Positions 1 through 6,569 of a stretch of DNA of 8,117 bases are shown here, piece after piece; position 1 is the stretch's first letter; every line of letters begins with the position of its first letter. The position numbers and the translations under genes were made by a program. The notes beneath the pieces are model-generated. The model did not search any database and was not told where the DNA came from. It saw nothing but the letters and a program-made list of their open reading frames with translations. Location: assembly GCA_030830285.1 (NCBI GenBank), contig JAURNF010000039.1, forward strand, positions 1 to 8,117, in the 5' to 3' direction. This DNA comes from Candidatus Kapaibacterium sp. (lineage in GTDB: Bacteria > Bacteroidota > Ignavibacteria > Kapaibacteriales > Kapaibacteriaceae).

Positions 1-1793
1 CCTGTCTGAGCTGCGTGTTCAAGCTCGCCATCAGACATACGCTCGAGCTCACGTCCGTTGTACGCAACAAGTTCACTACCACCGATGCCGACAGCTCGCG
101 CTATAGCCTCTGCGGTCGCGCGATGATCTCCAGTGATCATCTTCACCGCTACTCCTGCTCGCGCACACACGGCAATCGATCGATGTACATCGGCACGCGG
201 CAGATCAGTCATCGCCACCAATCCCAGAAATGTCATGTCGGTAAGGTCTTCTTCGCGAAGCGCTACATCCGCCGACGTGCGCAGACGCTGCGCGCATGCG
301 AGCACACGATAGCCTTGTGCGCCGTACGCATGTTCGTGCGCACGAATGTTGTCCATCGACAACGACTCAACATTGCCAGCGGCATTGAGCTGCGAAGAGC
401 AATGAGCAAGCACACGCTCAACGGATCCTTTGAGAAGAACGATCTGCTGATTCCCTTGCGCACACAGCGTAGCCATGAACTGACGTTCACTGAGGAACGG
501 AATCATGTCAAGCTGCGACATCGTTTGATGTAACACATCGCGATGCAGTCCAGCACGCGCGCCCAGTGCTACCAGTGCGGCTTCAGTTGGGTCGCCGATT
601 GCGCGCCACTGACCCTGCTCTTCTGCGATGGATGCCGTTGAGCAGAGCACGCCGCATTGCAGTGTTGCGCGCAGTGCGGAGTCGCTTCCAACGTCTATCG
701 CGTGATGAGGCGCATATCCGTGTCCGTCGAAGGTGTAGCCTTGCAATGCAGTATGCACACCTACCACGGTCATCTGGTTCTCCGTCAACGTCCCGGTCTT
801 ATCCGTACAAATCACCGTTGTCGACCCAAGCGTCTCAACAGCTGGCAAACGACGGATGATTGCTTTCCGTTGTGCCATACGGTGCACACCGATTGCAAGA
901 ATGATCGTGATAGCAGCAGGCAATCCCTCGGGGATAGCACCAACGCTCAACGCCACAGCTGCCATCAATGCATCTGCGAACGAATAGCCACGAACCATCG
1001 CGACGATCGTTGTCAAAAGCGCGACGACGAGAATCACACGAAGCAGGATCACACTGAATCGTTGGATACGTCTCGTTATCGGTGTTTCAAGTTCTACTGG
1101 CTCTGTAAGCTGCTGCGAGACGCGTCCAACTTCGGACTGCGTACCAATGGCAACGACGATACCACGTGCATGGCCTCGCGTAACCATCGTTGATGCGTAG
1201 GCCATGTTTGTTCGATCAGCGACGATCGTATCGGGGTCGATCGATTCGGTCTGCTTCGCAACAGCAAGAGATTCACCCGTTAGTACTGCCTCGGCAATGG
1301 TACACTCACGAGTCCACACGAGTCGCACATCGGCTGGTACGGTATCGCCCTCGTTGAGTACAACGAGATCGCCCACGACGACATCGCGTCGATCAATCGT
1401 TTGCTGTGTTCCCGAGCGTATCACGGTTGCTGTGCCTCGCACACTCTGCTGCAATGCTCGCATGGCCGACTGTGCGCGTCCTTCCTGGACGTATCCAATG
1501 AGGGCGTTCACGATCACAACGCATATCACAACAGCAGCGTCTATCACTTCGCCAAGCACCAGTGCGAGCACGCCGCTCGCTAATAACAACAGCACGAGTG
1601 GCGATAGGAACTGTCGGCCGAGCCGTTTCCACCACTGCTCACGCACGCCTGTCGGCAGTTCATTACGTCCGTATGCTGCTTGACGTGATGCAACGTCTTC
1701 AGTGGAAATGCCATGCACTACTGAAGATCCCGTGCGCTGCTCTACTGTTGCACAGTCGAGCGCATGCCACACATGATCTCCCTGCTGACTCAT
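1..1793 (-). CDS. Type II (calcium-type) cation-transporting P-type ATPase, 3' end cut off by the window
   Basis: An open frame runs from ATG at 1793 to the left edge without a stop: 597 codons of a family that usually has about 880-900. It is an inner-membrane ATP-driven cation pump. Seen in order: N-terminal cation-ATPase domain (residues 1-60), M1 and M2 (about 63-101), actuator domain with LTGES (T172-G173-E174), M3 and M4 (about 246-302) with the ion-site motif GAIPEGLPAA (E289), the phosphorylation motif DKTGTLT (D331), the nucleotide-binding lysine in LLKGS (K455), and MITGD (554-556). The missing part would hold the TGDGVND hinge and M5-M10. The M4 motif and overall pattern fit type IIA/CtpF-like calcium ATPases, but Na+ or another cation cannot be excluded without M5 and M6. 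The usual DPPR motif reads DLPR (D530-R533). The start overlaps the hutH stop as ATGA, and no Shine-Dalgarno is obvious, so translational coupling is likely. Confidence 0.93.
   Translation of the reverse strand, partial: MSQQGDHVWHALDCATVEQRTGSSVVHGISTEDVASRQAAYGRNELPTGVREQWWKRLGRQFLSPLVLLLLASGVLALVLGEVIDAAVVICVVIVNALIGYVQEGRAQSAMRALQQSVRGTATVIRSGTQQTIDRRDVVVGDLVVLNEGDTVPADVRLVWTRECTIAEAVLTGESLAVAKQTESIDPDTIVADRTNMAYASTMVTRGHARGIVVAIGTQSEVGRVSQQLTEPVELETPITRRIQRFSVILLRVILVVALLTTIVAMVRGYSFADALMAAVALSVGAIPEGLPAAITIILAIGVHRMAQRKAIIRRLPAVETLGSTTVICTDKTGTLTENQMTVVGVHTALQGYTFDGHGYAPHHAIDVGSDSALRATLQCGVLCSTASIAEEQGQWRAIGDPTEAALVALGARAGLHRDVLHQTMSQLDMIPFLSERQFMATLCAQGNQQIVLLKGSVERVLAHCSSQLNAAGNVESLSMDNIRAHEHAYGAQGYRVLACAQRLRTSADVALREEDLTDMTFLGLVAMTDLPRADVHRSIAVCARAGVAVKMITGDHRATAEAIARAVGIGGSELVAYNGRELERMSDGELEHAAQT
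1790..1793 (-). other. ATGA stop/start overlap of hutH and the P-type ATPase gene
   Basis: On the minus strand the hutH TGA stop (1792-1790) shares bases with the ATG of the ATPase gene (1793-1791). Such 4-bp overlaps usually mean that both genes are on one mRNA and that the second is translated by ribosomes finishing the first. No good Shine-Dalgarno lies just upstream, which fits coupling. Confidence 0.85.
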
Positions 1794-3313
1794 TCGTGCA
1801 CGAGGTCGACGAGCGTTCGGAGAACTCCGCTTGCAACGATGGCACGCGTTGCTTCCATGTCGTGGTACAACACGCGATCCTCGGTTGCGAATGGCACCTT
1901 TGTGCGCACATGCGCCACCACACGTTCTAGTGGTGCACTCGATGTGAGTGGACGGAGAAGATCGATTCCCTGTGCGGCGCAAAGGAGTTCAATGCCCAGC
2001 ACATTCTCAACGTTCGTCACAACAGTCCACAGCTTGCGTGCAGCAATGCTGCCCATCGAGTTATGATCCTCTTGGTTCGCAGACGTTGGGATACTATCAA
2101 CACTTGCAGGGTGCGCGTGCACCTTGTTCTCACTAACGAGTGCTGCTGCTGTGTACTGCGCAATCATCATTCCCGAATGCAATCCGCCCTTCGGCGTGAG
2201 GAATCGCGGCAAGCCACCAAGTGCATGGTTTACCATACGCTCTGTGCGACGCTCAGAAATACTTGCGAGCTCGGCCACGGCGATCGCCATGTAGTCTAAC
2301 ACTAGCGCGAGGGGTTGACCATGGAAGTTGCCACCTTCTACGTGGGTATCATCATCAGGAAAGATCAACGGATTGTCGGTTACCGCATTCATCTCACGCT
2401 CGATCACACCAGCAACGTATGTGAGTGTGTCGCGCGTGGCGCCATGCACTTGCGGCATACAGCGCAGACTGTATGCATCCTGCACCTTGGTGTCATGTGT
2501 GCGATGCGATTCACGAATCGCACTCCCGTGCATCAGTGCACGAAGATTCGCAGCTGATGCGATCTGTCCAGGATGCGGACGTGCAGCATGCAGGCGTGGA
2601 TCGAAGGCATTGTCTGTACCGCGCAATGCATCGCATGACAGCGCGCCGATAATGTCAGCATGCGCTGCAAGGTTTGCTGCGCGATGATATGACAGTGCGG
2701 CAAACGCGCACATCATCTGCGTTCCGTTGATCAGCGCCAGACCCTCCTTCGCTTCAAGCACAACCGGTGTGATGCCGTGCGCGCGTAACACGTCGCCGCT
2801 CGGCACACGCTCGCCATCGACGAGACACTCACCACGTCCGATCAGCGCAAGCGCCAGGTGCGACAACGGCGCAAGGTCGCCACTCGAGCCAACACTTCCC
2901 TGTCCTGGAACCACCGGAATGATGTTCGCATTGATCATCGCAATCATCGCATCAAGCGTTGAACTGCGGATGCCTGAATGCCCCTTTGCAAGAGCATTCA
3001 CACGCAGGATCATCATTGCTCGTACGATTTCGGTTGGCAGGAGCGGACCCATCCCTGCGGCATGCGAGATAACGAGGTTCTCTTGGAGTGCATGCACATC
3101 AGCGGGTGGGATGACAACGTTGGCGAACTCACCGAAGCCCGTTGTAAGTCCGTACACGACACGTCCCTCGGCAATCCATCGATCGACAACGCTACGAGCG
3201 CGATCAACGCGATTGCGTGCATCGGGACTCAGTTCGATTCGCACCGACGGATCATACGCCGCGCGAACAAGCATGTCGATTGTCAACGTCTCGCCATCAA
3301 GAACCACTACCAT
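1790..3313 (-). CDS. hutH: Histidine ammonia-lyase with a Ser-Ser-Gly cofactor triad
   Basis: This 507-residue protein has normal length for HutH, the cytoplasmic enzyme that converts L-histidine to trans-urocanate and ammonia in the first step of histidine degradation. The active-site set matches Pseudomonas HutH with an offset of one: Y54 in YGLTTGFG, H84 in SHAAG, N196 in INGTQ, Q278-Y281-R284 in QDAYSLRC, F330 in GNFHGQP and E415 in NQEDH. H84 and E415 favour histidine over phenylalanine or tyrosine as substrate. The odd feature is the MIO cofactor triad: GSVGSSGDLAPL reads S143-S144-G145 instead of Ala-Ser-Gly. The central Ser and the Gly, which the cyclisation needs most, are intact. 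The ATG at 3313 lies 21 bp after the LpxH-like stop and has only a weak GGAA upstream. The 3' end overlaps the ATPase start. hutU, hutI and hutC are not in the window, so it may be an isolated hut gene. Another MIO lyase or aminomutase is possible but less likely. Confidence 0.93.
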   Translation of the reverse strand: MVVVLDGETLTIDMLVRAAYDPSVRIELSPDARNRVDRARSVVDRWIAEGRVVYGLTTGFGEFANVVIPPADVHALQENLVISHAAGMGPLLPTEIVRAMMILRVNALAKGHSGIRSSTLDAMIAMINANIIPVVPGQGSVGSSGDLAPLSHLALALIGRGECLVDGERVPSGDVLRAHGITPVVLEAKEGLALINGTQMMCAFAALSYHRAANLAAHADIIGALSCDALRGTDNAFDPRLHAARPHPGQIASAANLRALMHGSAIRESHRTHDTKVQDAYSLRCMPQVHGATRDTLTYVAGVIEREMNAVTDNPLIFPDDDTHVEGGNFHGQPLALVLDYMAIAVAELASISERRTERMVNHALGGLPRFLTPKGGLHSGMMIAQYTAAALVSENKVHAHPASVDSIPTSANQEDHNSMGSIAARKLWTVVTNVENVLGIELLCAAQGIDLLRPLTSSAPLERVVAHVRTKVPFATEDRVLYHDMEATRAIVASGVLRTLVDLVHE

Positions 3314-3334
3314 CGATCGTATTCCAGCGAACTG

Positions 3335-4135
3335 TTACAGAGTTGTTTGTGTGTCAGGGGGCCAGTGCTTCAACGCAAAGCCCGAGCGTGGGTCGTACTC
3401 GCCGTACGTTGCCCCCTTGCCAAGCCAATGTCCGAGGTTGATGTAGGTGCCGTTGCCGATCTGCTCCACAGCAGCGCGATGGCGATGCCCCATTACAACG
3501 TAGTCATATCCTTGAGCGGTCATCTGTGCCGCAAAGTCGCGGAGGCCATCGTGCGGGCCATAGTCCTTGGCACTGGTATGGTCGCGACTCGTGCGCGATG
3601 TACTTGCTGCGAGCCCAATGCCAAGATCCGGGTGAATCCATCGGTACAACCACTGCGCCACACGATTGCGAAGAACGCTCCGCAGCAGCAGGTAGCCAGT
3701 GTCGTTGTGGGCCTTACCATCGCCATGACTCACGTATAACCGCGTGGTGCCGATTGTGAGGGCGACGTCGCCCATATCAACCTCGATCCCCAGCTCATCT
3801 CGGAAGTACGTGTAATGTCCGAAATCGTGGTTGCCGATGAGGTACGTAATCGGAATGCCGGCGTCGGAACATGCTGCCAGGGCAGCCAGGGTACGAACGT
3901 GCCAGCGTGGGATCACCGACGAATAGTCGAACCACAAATCGAACAGGTCGCCCACGATGAAGATGTGACTCGAGCGCTGGGCGGCATCGCGAAGCAATTC
4001 AACGAGGTGCTGCTCCCTGCGACGATCGGTTGCACGATCCCCCAGGCCAAGATGGACGTCCGAAAGAAACGTCACCACCTTGCCATCCGGAACGTCCAAT
4101 GAGAGCGATCGAACCGAGACCACGGGGTTGAGCAT
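3335..4135 (-). CDS. lpxH: UDP-2,3-diacylglucosamine diphosphatase, LpxH-like calcineurin-type phosphoesterase
   Basis: A 266-residue metallophosphoesterase. In lipid A synthesis LpxH hydrolyses UDP-2,3-diacylglucosamine to lipid X and UMP at the cytoplasmic face of the inner membrane. The two-metal motifs are all present: SDVHLG (D26, H28), GDLFDLWFDY (D63), GNHD (N102-D104), SHGDG (H137, D139) and GHRH (H217, H219). The WFDY segment, the HGDG with a following DTGY, and the RNRVAQWLYRWIHPDLGIGLA stretch (157-177) resemble the LpxH-like proteins of Bacteroidota more than E. coli LpxH, which supports an FCB-group host. The frame stays open upstream of 4135 into panB on the other strand, but ATG 4135 begins just before the conserved domain and leaves a normal divergent gap, so it was chosen. 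It has no clear Shine-Dalgarno. It is probably the first gene of the minus-strand operon. Assignment to LpxH rather than another phosphoesterase is from family resemblance. Confidence 0.82.
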   Translation of the reverse strand: MLNPVVSVRSLSLDVPDGKVVTFLSDVHLGLGDRATDRRREQHLVELLRDAAQRSSHIFIVGDLFDLWFDYSSVIPRWHVRTLAALAACSDAGIPITYLIGNHDFGHYTYFRDELGIEVDMGDVALTIGTTRLYVSHGDGKAHNDTGYLLLRSVLRNRVAQWLYRWIHPDLGIGLAASTSRTSRDHTSAKDYGPHDGLRDFAAQMTAQGYDYVVMGHRHRAAVEQIGNGTYINLGHWLGKGATYGEYDPRSGFALKHWPPDTQTTL

Positions 4136-4199
4136 AACGGTAAGATAACGCCGGGAAGGTCGGCGAGGGCTATCTTTGCGGGTCCAGATCAGGAATCCT
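4136..4199. promoter_or_regulatory. Divergent intergenic region between the lpxH-like gene and panB
   Basis: These 64 bp must hold the start signals of both the minus-strand cluster and the panB series. AAGATA (4142-4147) and TATCTT (4171-4176) form an inverted repeat 23 bp apart, and a small CGCC/GGCG pair lies between them. On the plus strand, TATCTTTG (4171-4178) fits the Bacteroidota -7 box TAnnTTTG, about 21 bp before the panB ATG. On the minus strand, TATCTTAC (4147-4140) is a poorer match and very close to its ATG. No convincing -33 TTG was found for either. The role of the region follows from gene layout; the exact boxes are tentative. Confidence 0.5.
4191..4194 (+). promoter_or_regulatory. 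Ribosome binding site that fixes the panB start
   Basis: AGGA sits five bases before ATG 4200. This supports ATG 4200 over the in-frame TTG at 4176, which would lie inside the proposed -7 box and add residues not typical of PanB. Confidence 0.65.
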
Positions 4200-5018
4200 A
4201 TGTCAGTAACCAACACAACACGGAAGCGCGTTACCACTCGACGTCTCATTGAGATGAAGGCGAAGGGTACGGCCATCGCATGTCTCACGGCGTACGATGC
4301 AATCACTGCGGGAATTCTCGACTCAGCAGGTGTTGATGTGCTGCTGGTTGGCGACTCCGTGGGCAACGTCGTGCAGGGTCACGACACAACGATTCCGGTG
4401 ACGCTTGAGCATATGATCTATCACACGCAGACGGTTGTTGGAGCGGTGAATCATGCGCTGATCGTTACGGATATGCCCTTCATGAGCTACCAGGTGTCAC
4501 CCCAAGAGGCATTCCGCAATGCCGGACGTCTGATGAAAGAAGCGGGCTGTGGCGCTGTGAAGCTCGAGGGTGGACAGCGCGTATTGGAAGCTGTGCGACT
4601 GATGACAGAGAGCGGCATCCCTGTGATGGCGCATCTTGGTCTCACCCCGCAGAGCATCCATCAGTTCGGCTCATACAAGGAACGTGGTGCTACCGACGAG
4701 GAAGCTGAGCAGATCAAGCGTGATGCGATTGCTCTTGAGCAAGCAGGCGCGTTTGCCATCGTTCTCGAAAAGGTACCATCGCACCTCGCACGTGAGGTTA
4801 CCGCGAGTGTGTCGATCCCAACAATTGGCATCGGTGCTGGACCTGACTGTGACGGACAGATTCTTGTGTGGACGGATATGATGGGAATGTCCACCGAGTT
4901 CCGCCCGCGTTTCGTCCGTCGGTACGCAGAATTGCACGACATCATGACGACGGCCGTGCAGAGCTATGTGGCAGATGTTCGCGGACACAACTTCCCGGGT
5001 CCGGAGGAGAGCTACTAA
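4200..5018 (+). CDS. panB: 3-methyl-2-oxobutanoate hydroxymethyltransferase (ketopantoate hydroxymethyltransferase)
   Basis: A 272-residue protein of standard PanB length. It transfers a hydroxymethyl group from 5,10-methylenetetrahydrofolate to 3-methyl-2-oxobutanoate, making ketopantoate, the first committed step of pantothenate and coenzyme A synthesis in the cytoplasm. Family landmarks are clear along the TIM barrel: TAYD (30-33), VGDS with metal ligand D52, VQGHDTTIPVT (58-68), TDMPFMSY with D91, VKLEGG with E123, HLGLTPQS (145-152), VLEKVP with catalytic E190, and IGIGAG followed by CDGQILV. Nothing key is missing. It is the first plus-strand gene after the divergent region. Its TAA stop overlaps the next start by one base, which implies co-transcription with the cytochrome-like lipoprotein. 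No panC or panD is in view. Confidence 0.97.
   Translation: MSVTNTTRKRVTTRRLIEMKAKGTAIACLTAYDAITAGILDSAGVDVLLVGDSVGNVVQGHDTTIPVTLEHMIYHTQTVVGAVNHALIVTDMPFMSYQVSPQEAFRNAGRLMKEAGCGAVKLEGGQRVLEAVRLMTESGIPVMAHLGLTPQSIHQFGSYKERGATDEEAEQIKRDAIALEQAGAFAIVLEKVPSHLAREVTASVSIPTIGIGAGPDCDGQILVWTDMMGMSTEFRPRFVRRYAELHDIMTTAVQSYVADVRGHNFPGPEESY
5003..5010 (+). promoter_or_regulatory. Strong Shine-Dalgarno for the cytochrome-like lipoprotein
   Basis: GGAGGAGA lies inside the last codons of panB, seven bases before ATG 5018. It is the best ribosome binding site in the window and fixes the start of the downstream gene at the TAATG overlap. Confidence 0.85.
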
Positions 5019-5416
5019 TGCCGCATGGTTCGATCATCGTGGTATTCACGCTTCTCGCGCTTGCAACCATGGCCGCCTGCTCCAGCAGCACCATTACGCA
5101 ACCGCAAGACGTGGTGTTTCCCGACTCGAACGTACGATTTCGCGGACAGGTGTTGCCATTCCTCACAGTCACATGTGCCAATGGTGGCTGCCACTCCGAC
5201 ATCACAGCTGCGGCTGGCATTCGCCTGACATCGTATTCATCGATCATGTTTGATCGACCTAACCTGATCGTTCCATCACGTCCTAACGAGAGTGTGATCA
5301 TTCAGATTCTCGAGGGCGTTCTTACGCATCCATTCGGCAATCTCCAGCAAAACATCACGGCGAACCACGTTCGGGGTATGCGCCAATGGGTTGCTGAAGG
5401 TGCACTTAACAACTAG
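5018..5416 (+). CDS. Small cytochrome-c-like lipoprotein with a C-x4-C-H motif
   Basis: A 132-residue protein. Residues 1-20 form a hydrophobic signal peptide ending in MAAC, so C21 is the likely lipidated cysteine; the lipobox is slightly atypical because Met holds the -3 position. The mature part has the layout of the planctomycete-type/PSCyt1-like cytochrome c domain: FRGQVLPFL, CANGGCH (C53, C58, H59), GIRLTSY (68-73), IVPSRPNESVIIQIL (84-98), and a C-terminal RQWVAEGAL helix. The haem motif has four residues between the cysteines instead of two, a spacing often seen in related Bacteroidota/Ignavibacteria proteins. No Met stands where this family usually has its MP axial ligand; THPFG (H104) occupies that region. 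It is predicted to be a periplasm-facing lipoprotein, possibly electron-transferring. Haem binding is inferred; the cysteines could instead form a disulfide. Confidence 0.8.
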   Translation: MPHGSIIVVFTLLALATMAACSSSTITQPQDVVFPDSNVRFRGQVLPFLTVTCANGGCHSDITAAAGIRLTSYSSIMFDRPNLIVPSRPNESVIIQILEGVLTHPFGNLQQNITANHVRGMRQWVAEGALNN

Positions 5417-5437
5417 CATTCGTCGCGTTTTTTCTCT

Positions 5438-5441
5438 GGAG
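5438..5441 (+). promoter_or_regulatory. Ribosome binding site that fixes the start of the two-domain lipoprotein
   Basis: GGAG lies nine bases before ATG 5451. It supports this start over an in-frame ATG at 5391 that lies inside the preceding gene and would put about 20 residues before a normal lipoprotein signal. Confidence 0.75.
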
Positions 5442-5450
5442 TCCATAACC

Positions 5451-6503
5451 ATGGTTGTACGCAGTATCCTCTTTGGTCTTCTCGCCGCACTTGTTGTGAT
5501 CGGTTGCGAACCAAAGGTTCGTCCGGTTCCTATCGAGTCGCTCAAGGTGGTAACCGATGATGCACGCAAGTTTGAAATGAAGGTTCCAGCGAACTGGAAC
5601 ATTCAAACACGCAAGGGCAGCATGATCCTTGCCACATCGTCGAAGTCTGCCGCGAGCCGTTTCAATACCTTCAGCAAGGGCGAGGGTGGAGCGAAGGTCG
5701 AACTCCGCGTGATTCCGATCGACAGCACGAATCCAACAATGGCATCGATCATCGAAAAGTCGAAGCTTGAGTTCGAGCGCGATACAACCAAGCCAAAGGA
5801 CATCTCTGACTCACCTGTGCCGATGTACCTCGACGAAGCGGTAACGTTCGGTGGAAAGGTCGGCAAGAAGCTCTCGATTGAATTCGACCAGATCGACGGC
5901 AAGTGCCGCATTGAGATGTATTTCGCTGAGCAAGATTCATTGGTCACGACGCTGACACTCGCAGCGTTTGGCAATACGTTCCAAGACTACGAAGCCGAAT
6001 TTGCTGAGATGATCAAGTCGGTAAAGCTCGCGCAAAAGGTTGTCGTTGCACCAAAGGTCGACACAGCAGCCCCTGCCGGACCAGAGCCACCGTCGACAAC
6101 GCTCCGTGCCTATGCAGCTGCTGATTTCTCGATCAAGATCCCGGACAACTTCCAAGGCACAAAGGGCAGCTCAAAGGGTCTGTCGTCGATGAGCTTCGCT
6201 GGCTCACGACTCGACTGTACGATCCAGGTGGATGTGTTTGATGCGAAGGATCAGAAGAACCTCGATAAGATCATCGAGCAGAACAAGGCACGCTACCAAG
6301 GCGCAAAGGCGACACCAACAACCGTGAATGGTCAGAAGGCATACTACTTCAACTACGCCGGTGGTGCTGGCGTTGGTTCACGTGCGTACTTCACGGTCAA
6401 GGGCGACAAGATGTTCCGCATCACGCTCAACTGGTTCAAGGACGAGCAAGCAGTCTACCTGCCGCTCTTCGAACAGTGCGTTGGATCGATGAACCTGAAG
6501 TAA
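5451..6503 (+). CDS. Lipoprotein with two tandem PsbP/Mog1-like domains
   Basis: A 350-residue protein beginning with a type II signal peptide, RSILFGLLAALVVIGC, giving lipidated C19. Glu at +2 does not match the classical inner-membrane retention Asp. Two alpha/beta domains follow: residues about 35-195 and about 217-350, joined by a Pro/Ala-rich linker (about 199-216). They look like a duplication. Each opens with FEMKVPANW (41-49) or FSIKIPDNF (226-234), has a middle strand containing VTFGGKVGKK or TTVNGQKAYY, then a strand pair, and ends with a helix, EFAEMIKSVKL or LFEQCVGSMNL. This pattern is typical of the PsbP/Mog1/DcrB-like superfamily, whose bacterial members are mostly uncharacterised envelope proteins. 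No catalytic residues were recognised. It lies 34 bp after the cytochrome-like gene on the same strand and is probably in the same transcript. A binding or structural role is likely but unproven. Confidence 0.8.
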   Translation: MVVRSILFGLLAALVVIGCEPKVRPVPIESLKVVTDDARKFEMKVPANWNIQTRKGSMILATSSKSAASRFNTFSKGEGGAKVELRVIPIDSTNPTMASIIEKSKLEFERDTTKPKDISDSPVPMYLDEAVTFGGKVGKKLSIEFDQIDGKCRIEMYFAEQDSLVTTLTLAAFGNTFQDYEAEFAEMIKSVKLAQKVVVAPKVDTAAPAGPEPPSTTLRAYAAADFSIKIPDNFQGTKGSSKGLSSMSFAGSRLDCTIQVDVFDAKDQKNLDKIIEQNKARYQGAKATPTTVNGQKAYYFNYAGGAGVGSRAYFTVKGDKMFRITLNWFKDEQAVYLPLFEQCVGSMNLK

Positions 6504-6521
6504 CAACAACACGCTTCTCAA

Positions 6522-6556
6522 CGAACGCGCGTCGGCCATTGGCTGGCGCGCGTTCG
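6522..6556 (+). terminator. Strong 16-bp hairpin between two lipoprotein genes; terminator or 5' regulatory stem
   Basis: The arms are 6522-6537 and 6541-6556 with an ATT loop. All 16 positions pair, two of them as G-U, and the outer ten are perfect GC-rich pairs. It lies 18 bases after the TAA of the two-domain lipoprotein. CTATTTTG follows, a short and interrupted T-tract, so it is an imperfect intrinsic terminator. Its right arm ends 13 bases before the ATG at 6570, leaving almost no room for a promoter or a Shine-Dalgarno. It could therefore act as a partial terminator, an mRNA-end protector or a translation-controlling stem for the next gene. Confidence 0.7.
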
Positions 6557-6569
6557 CTATTTTGTGCCC

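Noticed and set aside
15..1683. Several plus-strand open frames opposite the P-type ATPase
   Set aside because: They are antisense to a frame with complete P-type ATPase motifs, and their translations are Arg/Ser/His-rich without structure.
2727..3446. A 239-codon plus-strand open frame inside hutH
   Set aside because: It is rich in Ser, Arg, Thr and Ala as expected from the antisense frame of a GC-moderate gene and matches no family; hutH on the other strand carries every active-site residue.
2978..3739. A 253-codon plus-strand open frame across the hutH/lpxH junction
   Set aside because: It lies antisense to two well-supported genes, its protein has no recognisable domain, and its composition looks like the complement of their codon use.
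4136..4366. Upstream extension of the LpxH-like protein into panB
   Set aside because: It would overlap the panB start on the opposite strand by more than 150 bases and adds basic low-complexity sequence before the conserved domain.
5428..5433. A run of six T after the cytochrome-like gene as a terminator
   Set aside because: No stem precedes it, and a Shine-Dalgarno for the next gene follows within a few bases.
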